A stretch of 64,000 nt of DNA from Neofusicoccum parvum (GCA_020912385.1 CP087219.1:1426001-1490000); one strand, 5' to 3'. Shown: positions 1-11,030, numbered from the stretch's first letter. Numbers and translations are program-made. The notes: generated by a model not told the origin, from the sequence alone.

Positions 1-1073
1 CGGAAACAAAATGAGGGAGTGTGGAAGAGCGTGTTTTTTCCCGATGAGTGAATGGAGGAGGATGGAATACCTTTTCTATCTTTCCTTTTTCGTCATCATC
101 GTCGAAGGGAGCGCGTGAAAACCAAAAGTCCAAGGCTTTGATAGAGAGTAGCGATGATAGTGAGGAAGTGCTAAGGGGGAGAGAAGGCGCCACGGTGTCT
201 GTGGTCTTGCCCCCGGATCGAGTCGGTAGCGAAATGAACTGCAATGATGTTTAAGCCCCGACTCTATCTGTTTTGTGGCAGCTTTTTGGGTTTGGCTGAA
301 TGGTTGTACGTGTATTGGTTTTCGTGCAGAACGGCCTCCAGGTTTGTTGGGCGAGAGGTTCGGTCGTAACTGACTACGGTGTGTAGGAGAGGGCAAGCCC
401 GTCCGGGCATGGGTTTGCTCGTTGTATAATTGTTCACGCACATCCAAAAGGCTGCTGAGCCCCCTTCAGTTCGACCCCGCGTCAGCTGACCCATGGCCTT
501 TTTCCTACTTTTGATAACAGTAATACAAGACTTCCTTCTTTGCCAATCTCTCCAGCGTTGCCTTGGAACCCCAGTTAAGCTTCTGGCGAGCTCTTGGTCG
601 TCTGTTAGTGTCTCGGTTATAGAGGACCTTATACGTCTACCACTGGCCCCTTCTTCGAGATAAGATGATCTATGCAAAAACCTGAGGTTCGACGAATTTA
701 TCAGCAACACTGCTGGCTCCGGCTTCAACAAGCAAATCTATCACGCACCTTCCATTTCGCCTGTCTTCTCTTCTCTCGTTTTGCTATATTTCGCTTTTTG
801 CCCTCCTTTCGTCGCGACGGGTCCTAGCTCAACTTAGCAAGGCTGAGTAGTTTGTCTCATGTGAGCTCCAACAGTCTGATTTCTGACTTCAAACACTATC
901 AAAAAGTCATCCACGCGAGAACGGAAATGAATCAATATTACGGCTTCCAGGACCTCTGGATTATTTTGGCATACAGAACATTGTCAAGAAAGAACATCAA
1001 GGGTGGCAGAATACGGTATGTGTCAACGAACACCACTAGTTCTGAAGATCGTTGCCAAGTGTGACAGGGAGCT
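1..1073. other. Intergenic sequence, no gene recognised
   Basis: Several short overlapping reading frames occur on both strands but none shows a domain, codon bias or splice pattern I can defend. The right part (from about 850) may belong to the decayed HET gene that follows, but it has no recognisable HET motif. Confidence 0.4.
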
Positions 1074-1720
1074 ACGCTGCCCAGGTCTCTTGGGCTCTGA
1101 TACCTTTGGATTGATTCACTATGCATCATTCAAGATAGCCTAGAAGACTGGGCCGTGAATCTGAGAAGGTGGGCTCGGTCTACGAGAATGTGTACTACAC
1201 CATCGCTGCTACAAAAGCAACAAGTACAGAGCCGGGCTTCCTTGTACAGGACCAGAGACACTGTCAAGCGACACCATCATATTGCGTTTAGATGCCTTGC
1301 GATCTAGATGGACTACAACATGGGAGCTTCTATTTGACTTCCACACCCCAGTTTTACTATTTCGGAGGAGTGGAAAGAGCCCGGCTGAATAGCAGGGGAT
1401 GGGTCGTCCAGGAGCGGCTTCTGTCTCGACGCACAACTCACTTCGCAGGAATTCAAATGTTTTGGGAGCGCCAGGCAAGTAACTGGCCGAGGATGACTTG
1501 CAGCGAGGATTGAATGTGCCAGGGTTGGCTGGAATCGCAAAGTCCTAATCGGATCCCAATCATCCCAGGAAGACGAGTGGCTCGTATGCCGTCAACCTGG
1601 AATCCAGCAAAATGTGGCACCGAATCATTGCTGCCTATTCTGCTTGCGAATTTCCTCGGTTGACGGGCAGGCTTCCCGTGCTCCTGGGCTTAGCAGAACG
1701 CCTGAAGCTGAGGTTCAATT
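1074..1720 (+). pseudogene. Decayed HET (heterokaryon incompatibility) domain gene
   Basis: Pieces of a HET-domain protein appear in order but in broken frames. At 1101-1151 the plus strand reads YLWIDSLCIIQDSLEDW, a hallmark HET segment, directly preceded by an in-frame TGA at 1098-1100. From 1166 a second frame reads KVGSVYENVYYTIAATKA, then hits TAG at 1289-1291. The same frame resumes and includes LNSRGWVVQERLLSRRTTHF and QMFWE, the second conserved HET block, before TGA at 1511-1513. From 1612 a third frame reads WHRIIAAYSACEF and then a LPVLLGLAERL-like stretch, matching the usual distal part of the family. HET proteins act in fungal nonself recognition and cell death. The upstream TGA and the TAG could be C-to-T changes from CGA and CAG, as repeat-induced point mutation makes, but that is inference. 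No intact start or full domain is left. Confidence 0.8.
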
Positions 1721-3099
1721 GCCTGGTTCAGTCCCAGGCCCCGGTCGACTGCCCTATAGTGCTGGCTCTGGAGAGGAATACGGATTCGAGTCAAGGCGTG
1801 CCGGAATACGGCCGGGTGGGAATTGGGAGCCTGAAGCGGCACACAGGAGAGACAGCGTCCGGCGAGGAGGTGGAACTTGCACTCATCTGAAGGGGTGCCG
1901 GATCGGGAATGTGGCTGCGCCGGCGGAGTGGCGCGGGCGACGGCAATCACGACAAGACAGCAGCGCTCCCCAGGTGCCGTGGCGAGCTGCACGGTCGGCC
2001 CCGAGACGCGCGCGCAGCCGTGTGGGCGCAGGCTGGCCGGACGGGGGCAGCAGCGCAGCGCGTGGAGGGCAGGACTTTTATGCCGGTCGGGGAGCTGGGC
2101 GCGGTTTCGGCCAGGGATCGGCGTGACGCGCCCCTCCTCCACACGTGGCGCGCCGCCCGGCTCTTCTGGTCACACTGCCACTGCCGCCGCTGGCCCTCGC
2201 GCCCAACGCCGGGCCTCCGCGCTCCCCGCTGCCTCCAGCGCGTCGCCGCCGTGTCGCCTGCGCAGGGCTGGCCGCCGTGTTGCAGGCCTCATTGGAGGAG
2301 GCCGGGCCGGCTCGGGGGCGCCAGACACGGAGGACCGCTGCGGCACAACAGGAGAAGCACACGTGTCTGCGCGCCCGGCCATTGGCCCAGGCCGCCGCGC
2401 CGTGTATCAGGCCCGGCCCCCTCCATCCCGCTCCGCCGCCCATTCCCAAAGGCGCATGACGCATACCATACGCTTGCTGCCCGCACCGAAGTTATAAGCG
2501 CCCAATTTCCTCGCAGAGCGCGGCTGCTCCTGTCTCTCTGCTCCTCGACGCCGCGCGCCGCAGCTCCTTCCCTCGCCGCCAACTCGCCCATAGCCCGCTT
2601 TGCTGCCCAGCCTACGCCCCTGCCGCGCCGCTCCACGCCGAGAATCAAGGACGTTCGAGGCAGCCGAGCTGGACACGTGCGGCAGACGCAGGAACCAACA
2701 AAGCGTGCTTCTATTTTCGAGCGCCGTGAACAAGAAGAAGCAGCTGAAATAACAAAGACAACTGGTCCGAGGCTTCCTGAGCATTTGATTTCCCGACTAA
2801 CTGTCCGCCTGCCCAAAGAGGCCTCCGCGTCCTGTAGCACTGTATTACAACAACATACGTCTGTTTTTCCCCAGAGCACTGCAAGGCTTCTCATGGCTGC
2901 CGTCATCACCCACTACTGCCGTGCCTGTTCTTACAACACCCCCGTCCTCTTCTCCGCCTCCGTCTTCTCCCAGAACCACACCTGCAACCACGTAAGCCTG
3001 AAACAGCTGGCTAGCCTGCGTTTGCTGACAGAACAGTGCGGAATAGTTTCGATAGGCCTCTGCGCGCAGCCAGGCACATCGACCTCCAAGAAAGCCGAG
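1721..3099 (+). other. GC-rich leader/intergenic sequence before the Q/H-rich gene
   Basis: A plus-strand frame stays open from 1909 into the gene at 3100, but the translated part up to about 3090 is Arg/Ala/Pro-rich low-complexity sequence typical of GC-rich noncoding DNA and has overlapping long frames on both strands. Pyrimidine-rich runs at about 2510-2620 fit a fungal promoter or 5' leader. I see no separate gene here. Confidence 0.4.
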
Positions 3100-4062
3100 A
3101 TGCAGCAAGACGAGCTAGCCGCGCTCTTCCAGCAGAGCCTCAGCTTCCAGACGCCGACCCCCGTCGAGCCCGTCCCGGAACCCCAGCCCGAGCAGCCACA
3201 GCACCAGCACCAGCACCAGCACCAGCACCAGCAAGAGCAGAACCAAGACATAGAACTAGAATCCCACCAGGAGCAGCAACCCCCGCAGCAGGAAGAACAG
3301 CACCAGCACCGCCAACCCATCGTCTACGCCTCCACCCACTACACCCCCAACACGACGCACCTCCTCTCCCGCACGCACTCGGCCCCGAACCTCAACTCCC
3401 CAGCCGCCATCCCTACCACCAACCTGCTCCCCTCCTCCCGCACCAACCCGGCCCTCCTCGCCATCTTCTCCCGCCACAGCATCGACATCGACGACCTCTC
3501 CCCCGGCCAGCTCGAGCTCTTCACCGGCGCCGACGCGGACCAGCAGCTGCGCCTGCTCGAGCTCTGGCGCATCACGCTCCGCGGCGCCGCCGCCGAGGAC
3601 GGCGTGTGGACGTCGGCCACGTCGCTCGAGATGGAGGAGCAGCTCGCGCGCGAGCGCTGGGAGCGCATGCAGTCGCACCACCACCACCGGGCGCCCGCCC
3701 AGCTCAGCACCACGGACATGGAGATGATGACGGACGACGAGGGCACGACGACGGCGTCCAGCCCGACCAGCGTGGCCAGCCCGTCCATGCGCGGCATGGC
3801 CTCGGCCACCGCCGCCACCGCCCACCAGCAGCTCGCCGAGCCGTACATGCTGAGCGGCTACGAGCAGCTGGCCGGCAGGGACTATGCCGAGCAGGCGGCG
3901 AAGGCCCAGGGCAGCGCGTACCAGGCCGCCACCGACCCCGTGTACAAGGCGGCGGTCGAGAACCAGTACGGCGCGTTCCAGGCGATGAGGGAGTACGGGT
4001 ATGAGAGCACGGGGGGCGCGGGCGGTTGGTATGGCGGTGGGGATGAGGAGATGGTTATGTGA
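3100..4062 (+). CDS. Q/H-rich hypothetical protein, 320 aa
   Basis: Single-exon model starting at the Met of MQQDELAALFQQSL, chosen because coding character starts there. The N-terminal third is Gln/Pro/His rich, with five perfect CAGCAC hexamers (3199-3228) encoding alternating Gln-His. The middle carries RTHSAPNLNSPAA and a compact, probably folded block NPALLAIFSRHSIDIDDLSP followed by a Leu/Trp-rich stretch around residues 130-165, then a helical Glu/Arg segment (MEEQLARERWERMQ). The C-terminal third contains repeated Tyr/Ala/Gln sequence and ends in Gly/Trp/Tyr. I do not recognise a named domain. It could be a regulatory or RNA-associated low-complexity protein, but that is a guess. An additional 5' exon within 1909-3000 cannot be excluded. 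Confidence 0.65.
   Translation: MQQDELAALFQQSLSFQTPTPVEPVPEPQPEQPQHQHQHQHQHQQEQNQDIELESHQEQQPPQQEEQHQHRQPIVYASTHYTPNTTHLLSRTHSAPNLNSPAAIPTTNLLPSSRTNPALLAIFSRHSIDIDDLSPGQLELFTGADADQQLRLLELWRITLRGAAAEDGVWTSATSLEMEEQLARERWERMQSHHHHRAPAQLSTTDMEMMTDDEGTTTASSPTSVASPSMRGMASATAATAHQQLAEPYMLSGYEQLAGRDYAEQAAKAQGSAYQAATDPVYKAAVENQYGAFQAMREYGYESTGGAGGWYGGGDEEMVM
3199..3228 (+). repeat. (CAGCAC)5 hexanucleotide microsatellite
   Basis: Five perfect tandem CAGCAC units inside the Q/H-rich gene, flanked by imperfect CAG/CAA codons. The unit is a multiple of three, so length changes would keep the reading frame and alter only the Gln-His tract. Confidence 0.9.
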
Positions 4063-4717
4063 GGCGGTGGTTTTGGGGATTAGAAGGGTGGTTTTAGGGG
4101 CTTGGAATTCTCTACTTATTCAGTTTCGTTGCTGCGTTTTTTCTCTCGAGGACTGTTGTTCATAGCGGGTTGAAAGGTTATACCCAACATTCGGTCGTTT
4201 TTGATATAGATAGTCTTTTTTAGGGGGTTTGTTTAGTGGGACGTTGGAATGCCGACTCGGTTCTGGTATTGTTTGCAAGGCATTCAGAGCCGGGCGTTAC
4301 GGGTCTCGGGATTATCGTATCAGGAGCATTTGTTGTTTCCCCTCCCTGGATTCTTAGGGCCATGATGCATTTGGCGGGTAGCGTTCAGCAACCGGAATAC
4401 GAAGTTTGTTCCGTCAACCGTCGACAATGTCCTTTGATGTCGTGAATTCTTGACTTGCGCATGCTTTCTATGTCATGCCTCAGGATGTCTTCTACCTCCA
4501 CCCTAGGGGGGAGGTCTACTGTAAAACATGATCATCGTCACCTTTGCTCCGCTTAGGAAGCCAGCGGTAAACCTTTCAACATCTGACGCCTTCGTGCTAT
4601 ATTTTCCCAGGTGTATGTCATTGAACCCCGGGTTGTACGGTGATGCGTCATCCAGCTCCACCCCTTCTCCCGCCCCGGTGTCCCCGCAATGACAACGAGC
4701 AGCCGCACGCCCACGGC
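4063..4717. other. 3'-to-3' intergenic region
   Basis: Lies between the ends of two convergent genes. T-rich stretches just after 4062 suit a 3' UTR. No gene seen. Confidence 0.5.
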
Positions 4718-5523
4718 TCAATCTTGCCTGCCCTTCAACAGCCTCTTGGTCACCTTGTCCTTCTCGATGATGTAGACGTGGGCACCCCAACCGGATAACG
4801 CGTCTCTGTCGACGGCATTGAGCAGCGCTTGCGAGATGGTCTCGAAGAGGTCCTCGGGGCCCTGTTGTCGCGATGCACTCGTTAGGAAAGCGGGATCTAA
4901 ACAGCGTCTGGGGGTGAAGGGGGTGACAACGCACCAGATCGGGCTCCCACAAGCCCTCGCAGGTTCCGAACAGCTGGTCGCTCGCGGTGCCGCTGACGAT
5001 GAAGTCCTTGGCGAAGTCGATGCAGCCGATGCTGTCGAAGCCGCAGATGAAGGGCTTGCCGGTGGTCTGGTTGATGCCGGCGATGACGGGGCTGACGAAG
5101 TAGGGGCCGAAGCGCTTCTCGTACAGCGACGACGAGACCAGGTTGGCCATGGTCTGCGGGCTGATGTTGCGCTCCTCGCGCAGGCGGTACATGTTGACCT
5201 TGTAGCGGAACAGGTCGGCGACGGTGCTGACGTCAGTTGCGAGGCCGGTCAGGCCCAGGTACACGTCGCCGTACGAGAAGATCTTGGGGAAGTTGTTGGA
5301 CACTGTCAGGGCCTGCATGCCCAGCCGCAGGTCGCACGCGATGGCCACGCAGTCCTTGCCGACCATGGCAACGCAGGCGCCGCCGTCTGCGGGGGTGGGA
5401 TGGTTAGAACGCGGCGAGGCGAGGCGGGGGGATGGCGGGGAGGCGTACTTATGCTGAACGGAGACGACTGGGCGGCGGGTTAGCTGGAGCTTGGGAGGAT
5501 GTGACGATGGGGAAGCTCACCAT
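4718..5523 (-). CDS. PUP3: 20S proteasome subunit beta-3 (Pup3 homolog)
   Basis: Spliced model of four coding exons, 5521-5523, 5449-5467, 4935-5386 and 4718-4861, giving 205 aa, the normal length for beta-3. The protein begins [20 protein letters not shown] and contains [20 protein letters not shown] and [10 protein letters not shown], typical of the Pup3/PSMB3 family; the C terminus reads [11 protein letters not shown]. Beta-3 is a structural, non-catalytic subunit of the proteasome core and keeps Gly rather than the catalytic Thr. The first coding exon is only the ATG: the donor GTGAGC follows it immediately and the next exon starts TCG TCT CCG after CCCAG. Introns are 53, 62 and 73 nt, and all phases close. 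It is divergent from the mL59 gene across about 520 bp. Confidence 0.92.
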
Positions 5524-6042
5524 GGCGAGCTAGCTCAGTGTCTGCTACCTGGCGCAGGCGTGGACGGATGGGAAGCTGTGGATGGTGCCGGGCAAGCTGG
5601 AGGGATGGCGGTCGAGCGGCGTTGGAAGCGCGGAAGGGGATGCTTGGGCGGCGGTGGATGGCGATGGTGGGTAGTGTTGCCAGGCAGCTCGCAGTACGCG
5701 GCGAGCCGGTGGACGTGAGCTCGCCCGGCCAGCCTGCGAACCAGGGCACTCGGACCACCCGCCACGTGAACCGCGCTCCCTCTCCGGCGGCCCCCAGCAC
5801 GCACGGAGAAGCCTGCGTTTGTGCTGCTCGTTCGCGGGTCAATTACAATTCGCCCTCTCCCTCTCTCACGCTCCTCTGCGCTCTGCACGGTGGACCAGCC
5901 TGCCCGCGCGCGCAGTCGCCTCGGATCCGGGGCAGCAGCATCCTGCCCGGAGATTTCCCGAGCGCGTCTTTCCACCCGCACGAGAATCACCACCACCTCG
6001 CCGCCGCGCAGAGCACCCTCCGTCCACGCCCAATTGCCCGCC
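5524..6042. promoter_or_regulatory. Bidirectional promoter between proteasome beta-3 and mL59
   Basis: A 519-bp interval separates the divergent start codons of two housekeeping genes. It is GC-rich with a pyrimidine-rich stretch (about 5850-5890) on the mL59 side. No TATA box is obvious. Confidence 0.6.
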
Positions 6043-6646
6043 ATGGCCGCCCAGCAGCAGCACATAAGTCTCGCCAAGACCCTCCCGCCGCGCCTCATGC
6101 GCTTCTTCCAAAAGTACCCGCCGCCATCGTTACTGCAAGCCGCCGGCGCGCCCACCATCTCCACCACGCCCTCCACCACCGCCGCCGCCGCCGCCGCCAC
6201 CTCGACGGACCCCGAGCAGCCCGTCTACCACAACCCCTTCCAGCCGCGCTTCAACACCATCACCGGCCGGTGGCAGGGCCCCGTCTTCTCGCTGCGGCGG
6301 CAGGCCGACCTGTGCAAGCTGGCCGCCAAGCACGGCGTCGAGGAGCTCCTCCCGTACACCATCAAGAAGGCCAGCGAGCGCGCCCGGCGGCGCGAGGAGC
6401 ACGGCCTGCGCGTCAAGGGCACCGGTGTCGGCCAGAAGGTCAAGGGCAAGGAGTGGGAGCGCGGGCTCAAGGGCAAGCTGGAGGAGAGGAGGCAGGCCAT
6501 GCTCAAGATGCCGGAGATGATCCAGCAGTGGAAGCAGGTGAGTTTTGACGGTCCCCGGGGGGCGGCGTGCGGTGGTTTTGCGGAATTGGGGCTAATAAGG
6601 TGCGCAGCGTGGTCATGGTCGTGGATGGAAGAAGTGGCCGAAATAA
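6043..6646 (+). CDS. MRPL25: Mitochondrial large-subunit ribosomal protein mL59 (Mrpl25)
   Basis: Two exons, 6043-6537 and 6608-6646, give 176 aa. The start is MAAQQQHISLAKTLPPRLMR, followed by FFQKYPPPSLL; the body contains NPFQPRFNTITGRWQGPVFS, SLRRQADLCKLAAKHGVEEL and a basic helical region. The second exon encodes RGHGRGWKKWPK and stop, the recognisable basic end of the fungal mL59 family. This is a component of the mitochondrial 54S subunit. An Ala-rich run near residues 47-53 and the Thr/Ser-rich stretch around it look lineage-specific. The 70-nt intron (GTGAGT...GCGCAG) separates the conserved tail. A longer frame reads through the intron, but only splicing recovers the family C terminus. 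Confidence 0.92.
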
Positions 6647-7220
6647 AGGACTGTGGTTTTTTGGTCGGGGACCCGTTTCGTGGGATACGAGCCTTCTTCT
6701 TGAGACGGCCGTGCTCTAGACTTGCTCAACGTGGGTATGGCCGGGCGATGGATAGACTGGTGGAAGACGCGGAGGAATATGCAAGAGCAGGCTGGGGAAA
6801 ACAGGTGTACAGATATGGCGTTTGGCTAAGTGATTGTACGGTCAGCATGGGCGACTATAGCTTATACAGGACCATCGTCGTTGTAAGATATCAAGCAAAA
6901 GAACCGTCTTTTGCCCTCTCCACGAAATCAAATAAAACTACTTCACAAAATTTCTTCCCAATTACTTTGAATTATTACTGTAGCGCTCACAGCTGATATG
7001 ATCCAAGGTCAATGGATAGTACTGGCCCTTCCCTGATCTTGAGTACAAAGTCTGCTAGGTGTGCATTGAGATCTAGGGCGGTGGCGGGAGTTGATGGAAA
7101 TGTCGGCGGTGCCTGGCGCCAAGACCGACGACCCAAGCTCCATCGTCGCCAGCTCTTCCTCCGCCAGACCTCCGCAACAACAACCTTCGACAGCTGCGCC
7201 CATACTCTATACTCTATACG
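6647..7220 (+). other. Intergenic region upstream of the Prp28 gene
   Basis: AT-richer sequence (about 6880-6990) is probably the 3' UTR of mL59, followed by the promoter and leader of the helicase gene. No other gene seen. Confidence 0.5.
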
Positions 7221-9804
7221 ATGGAGTTCGACACGCCCGATGCACCTCCCCCGCCTCCTCCGGCTTACGAGGACGCCGCGCCTCCTCCTCCACCATCCGA
7301 CCCCGTTCCGCCACCACCTCCAAGTGATCTTCCCGCACCACCTCCGCCGGACGATGCTCCCCCGCCCCCGCCACCCTCGGAGCCTCTGGAGTCAGAACTT
7401 GCGCCAGCACTGCCAAAGAAAAAAGGATGGGGCGCTCCGAAGCCCAAGAAGAACCCACTGAGCATCGAGGAGATTCTCAAGAAGAAGAAGGAGGCCGACG
7501 CCGCCGCCGCAAAAGTAAGTCAAGCACTGCGTTGCGCACAGCCCGCACCTCACATGCCCCACGAGCCTTGATATTTACAAAGCGTCTCTGTAGTGCGTAA
7601 CCTTCCCACTGTTCACTTGACTGACATACCTCACTTCACTAGCCGAAATTCCTGTCGAAAGCCGAGCGCGAAAGACTCGCCCTCGAGAAACGCCAGAAGG
7701 AAGTGGCCGAGCAGAAGCGCAAAGCAAAGGCTGAGAAGTCTGAGCAGAATGCCAGCAACGGCATTCAGCCAAACGGAAGTGCAGTGAACGGCGTCAACGG
7801 GAAAGCCTCTGGCGTCATTCCTACCGGACCCCGCGCGATGCGCAATTCGCTGCCAAACAAGGGTTACGACATGGCCCCTCCACCGCCACCGAAGTCGGTC
7901 GCCATCACTCAAGGAGGAAAACCCACGGGCGAAAAGGCAGGGGAGAAGAGGCAGAACCCCGAGGAGGCAGAGAAGGAGCTGATACGCCAGCGGTACATGG
8001 GCTCGGAGCAGAACACGTCGACCTTCTCTGCCAAGAAGAAGCGCAAGCGGACGACAGAGAAAAAATTCAACTTCGAATGGAATGCAGAGGAGGACACGAG
8101 CACGGATTACAACCCGCTGTACCAGACGCGCTCGGAAGCTGGATTCTTTGGCCGAGGTCGCCTGGGTGGATTCTCTGACGATGTCGTGGACAGCGCTACC
8201 AAGAGATACATGCAGGCACTTACAGAGCGGGACAAGGAGACTGGTTCTGTGCGAGCAGCAGAGATCATGGAGATGGAGCGGAGACGAAAGGAAGAAGGTG
8301 GTCGGGCTGCATTGGAGAAGCACTGGAGCGAGAAGAGACTGGATCAGATGCGGGAGAGAGACTGGCGCATCTTCAAGGAAGACTTCAACATCAGCACCAA
8401 GGGCGGCTCTATACCCAATCCCATGCGGACCTGGGACGAATCTGGCCTGCCCAAGCGTTTGATGGACGTCATCAGAGACGTCGGCTACCTCGAACCATCG
8501 CCCATCCAGCGCGCCGCCATCCCCATCGCCCTCGGCTCCCGCGATCTTATCGGTGTTGCCGTCACCGGTTCCGGTAAGACGGCCGCCTTCCTGCTTCCTC
8601 TGCTCGTCTACATTTCGGAGCTGCCCCCGCTCAACGAGATGACTAAGAACGATGGTCCGTACGCCATCATTCTTGCGCCAACACGTGAGTTGGCGCAGCA
8701 GATTGAGATCGAAGCCAAGAAGTTTGCAACTCCCCTCGGCTTTACTTGCGTAAGTATCGTTGGTGGCCACTCGATTGAAGAGCAGGCCTACAACATGCGC
8801 GACGGAGCCGAAATCATCATCGCCACGCCCGGTCGTCTGGTAGACTGCATCGAGCGCCGCGTGCTGGTTCTCGGCCAGTGCTGCTACGTGATTATGGATG
8901 AAGCCGACCGCATGATTGACTTGGGTTTCGAGGAGCCCGTCAACAAGATCCTCGACGCACTCCCTGTCGGCAACGAGAAGCCAGACGACGAAACAGCCGA
9001 GAACGCCGTGGCCATGAGCCAACACCTCGGTGGCAAGGACCGCTACCGCCAGACGATGATGTACACAGCCACCATGCCTCCGGCCGTCGAGCGCATCGCG
9101 CGCAAGTACCTGCGGCGCCCGGCCATCGTCACCATCGGCAACGTCGGCGAAGCCGTCGAGACGGTCGAGCAGCGCGTCGAGTTCGTCAGCGGCGAGGATA
9201 AGCGCAAGAAGCGCCTGCAGGAGATCCTTAACTCGGGCGAGTTTGCACCGCCCATCATCGTCTTTGTCAACATCAAGCGCAACTGCGACGCCGTCGCCCG
9301 CGACATCAAGCACATGGGCTTCAGCAGCGTCACCTTGCACGGCTCCAAGACGCAGGACCAGCGTGAGGCTGCACTCGCGTCGCTGCGCAATGGCTCCATC
9401 GACGTTCTAGTCGCGACTGATCTGGCTGGTCGTGGTATCGATGTGCCGGACGTCAGTCTGGTTGTTAACTTCAACATGGCCACGAATATCGAGAGTTATA
9501 CCCACAGAATCGGTCGTACGGGTCGTGCTGGCAAGAGCGGTGTGTCTATTACGTTCCTCGGAAACGAGGATGTGGATGTTATGTATGTGTTCCCCTTTCC
9601 TCTCCCTTGTCTTCTTGCGTTTAGATGGAATGCTGACGGATGGTGCGCAACAGGTACGATCTCAAGCAGATGCTCAGCAAGTCGTCCATCTCACGCGTGC
9701 CGGAGGAGCTGCGCAAGCACGAGGCGGCGCAGCAGAAGAGGACGAGAGGTGGGCAGAAGGCGTTGGAGGAGGGAGGGAGTGGCGGCAAGGGTGGAATGAG
9801 ATAG
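7221..9804 (+). CDS. PRP28: Pre-mRNA-splicing DEAD-box RNA helicase Prp28
   Basis: Three exons, 7221-7514, 7643-9582 and 9654-9804, give 794 aa. The N terminus is strongly Pro-rich (residues 6-55), then KKKGWGAPKPKKNPLSIEEI and a charged region. The helicase core shows the Q-motif region (GYLEPSPIQRAAIPIAL), motif I VTGSGKT near residue 407, PTRELAQQ, TPGRL, DEAD near residue 517, TAT for motif III, RGIDVPDV and HRIGRTGRAG near residue 718. Pattern and N terminus match Prp28/DDX23, which displaces U1 from the 5' splice site when the U4/U6.U5 tri-snRNP joins the spliceosome. The last intron interrupts the codon for Met in DVMYDLKQML; without splicing the frame runs into unrelated sequence. The C terminus ends GGSGGKGGMR. 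A 569-codon antisense open frame is a codon-bias shadow. Confidence 0.95.
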
Positions 9805-10687
9805 TCTCTTGGGCTGCGAATGTAAAAGGAGTTGGGGTTGGGAGATGTATAGATATGGCAAATGAGCATCATTGCGAGATGTGTCCTGGTCTCCCCAAAT
9901 GAGGCTGAACTCTTTTCACCATGGCAAAATAGAAGTGATGATACCAAGTGTCGAACTCGGAGGCGGCGCGGAGTCTTCGTGACATCCCGCCTGTCAGTCA
10001 GCTGCTGCAGACAGTGACAGGCCCTCCCCGCCCTCAGGACCGTCTCCCTCACGTATATAACTCTCTTCCTCGCCTAACCGAGGTCTTCTTTTCCTCTTCA
10101 CGACCGCCACAGCGGACGTCCAAAGTGTCAGGGCTGCACTTGACAACAGCAGAAGCCCGGGTGGGTGGGGCCTTTCCTCAGATTTCCACGCCCATCTTTG
10201 AAGGTACCGTGGCAAGCTGGCACATAGGAAAGCCTCTTCGGCGGGGACCCAGCGGGCACGTCGAAGGGGGGCTATCATCTCAATTATGTAGTTCACTTAA
10301 CTCAATACAGTAAAGTCTTCTCAGTTCGATCTCAGTGAATGCAGAAATTTGCTCTTGCACAGTTCATCAATGCCCACCCAGCCAGAAATAGCACAACGCC
10401 GGCCGATTAAAACATTCTTTCTCGCCAAGGCAGCTACGTGCGATGGACTTATACCCAAGACTAGCATGTTTCATCTAGACCAACAGTTCAACTAAGAAGT
10501 TACGCGACCATACCGCTTCCTCAAGTGGACAGGTTTTTGGAAACTGCCAGACACCGCTTTTGGGAACTGTCAAGGACCTGGTAACAATGCGTCGAAGTCC
10601 ACTTTATCGTGTTGAATTGACATGCGTAACACTTCTTAATCATCGACAAGAAGCGCATCCTTGAATAGAATCTCAGAAAGAGCTTCT
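9805..10687. other. Intergenic region at the edge of the repeat pocket
   Basis: Contains TATATAACTC around 10055 followed by a pyrimidine-rich run, resembling a fungal core promoter, but no convincing ORF follows. From about 10300 base composition becomes AT-richer. Confidence 0.4.
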
Positions 10688-10961
10688 TGTTACGGCGCAG
10701 CCTCCACAGGTTGAGGAAGTTGAGGATCAGCCCCGCAGGGAACGACAGAAGTCGGAGTCATAAGGATCCGAGGTCACGTGACCCTCGCGATCAGTCGGAC
10801 CCACCCGCTCAGTTGCCAAGGCCAACTGAGCAAACAGAGCCAACTGAGCACATAGATTGTAGACACTCTCCTATACGTATATAAACCACACTCCTTAGCA
10901 TAGCTTTGACCTGTGTGGTCAACTTCCTTCGATAATCAATCTACACCATTGATTAGTAACA
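10688..10961 (+). mobile_element. Probable solo LTR of a Copia-like retrotransposon
   Basis: The 274-bp segment starts TGTTAC and ends GTAACA, a perfect 6-bp terminal inverted repeat with the TG...CA ends of LTRs. It contains a palindromic GGTCACGTGACC (about 10772), a direct repeat of GCCAACTGAGCA, and TATATAAACC near 10879 followed by a putative transcript start region, in the right order for an LTR promoter. No second copy or internal domain is present in the window. A perfect 5-bp target duplication is not visible (CTTCT on the left, CGGCC on the right), so it may be truncated, rearranged or old. Orientation is inferred from the TATA box. Confidence 0.55.
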
Positions 10962-11030
10962 CGGCCTTCGCACGCAGTGCTCAGATACGTGTATTCGTCA
11001 CTTCGTTCTCACTCCCTCTCTTGTACCCAC

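Noticed and set aside
1909..3099. Upstream extension of the 320-aa Q/H-rich protein to a 717-codon frame
   Set aside because: The added sequence is Arg/Pro/Ala low-complexity with equally long frames on other strands; coding character starts at 3100.
7631..9340. 569-codon antisense frame over Prp28
   Set aside because: It mirrors codon bias of the helicase, has no family features and lies wholly within confirmed exons.
10683..10966. Perfect 5-bp target duplication around the LTR
   Set aside because: Flanks are CTTCT and CGGCC, which do not match; the solo LTR call rests on termini and internal promoter only.
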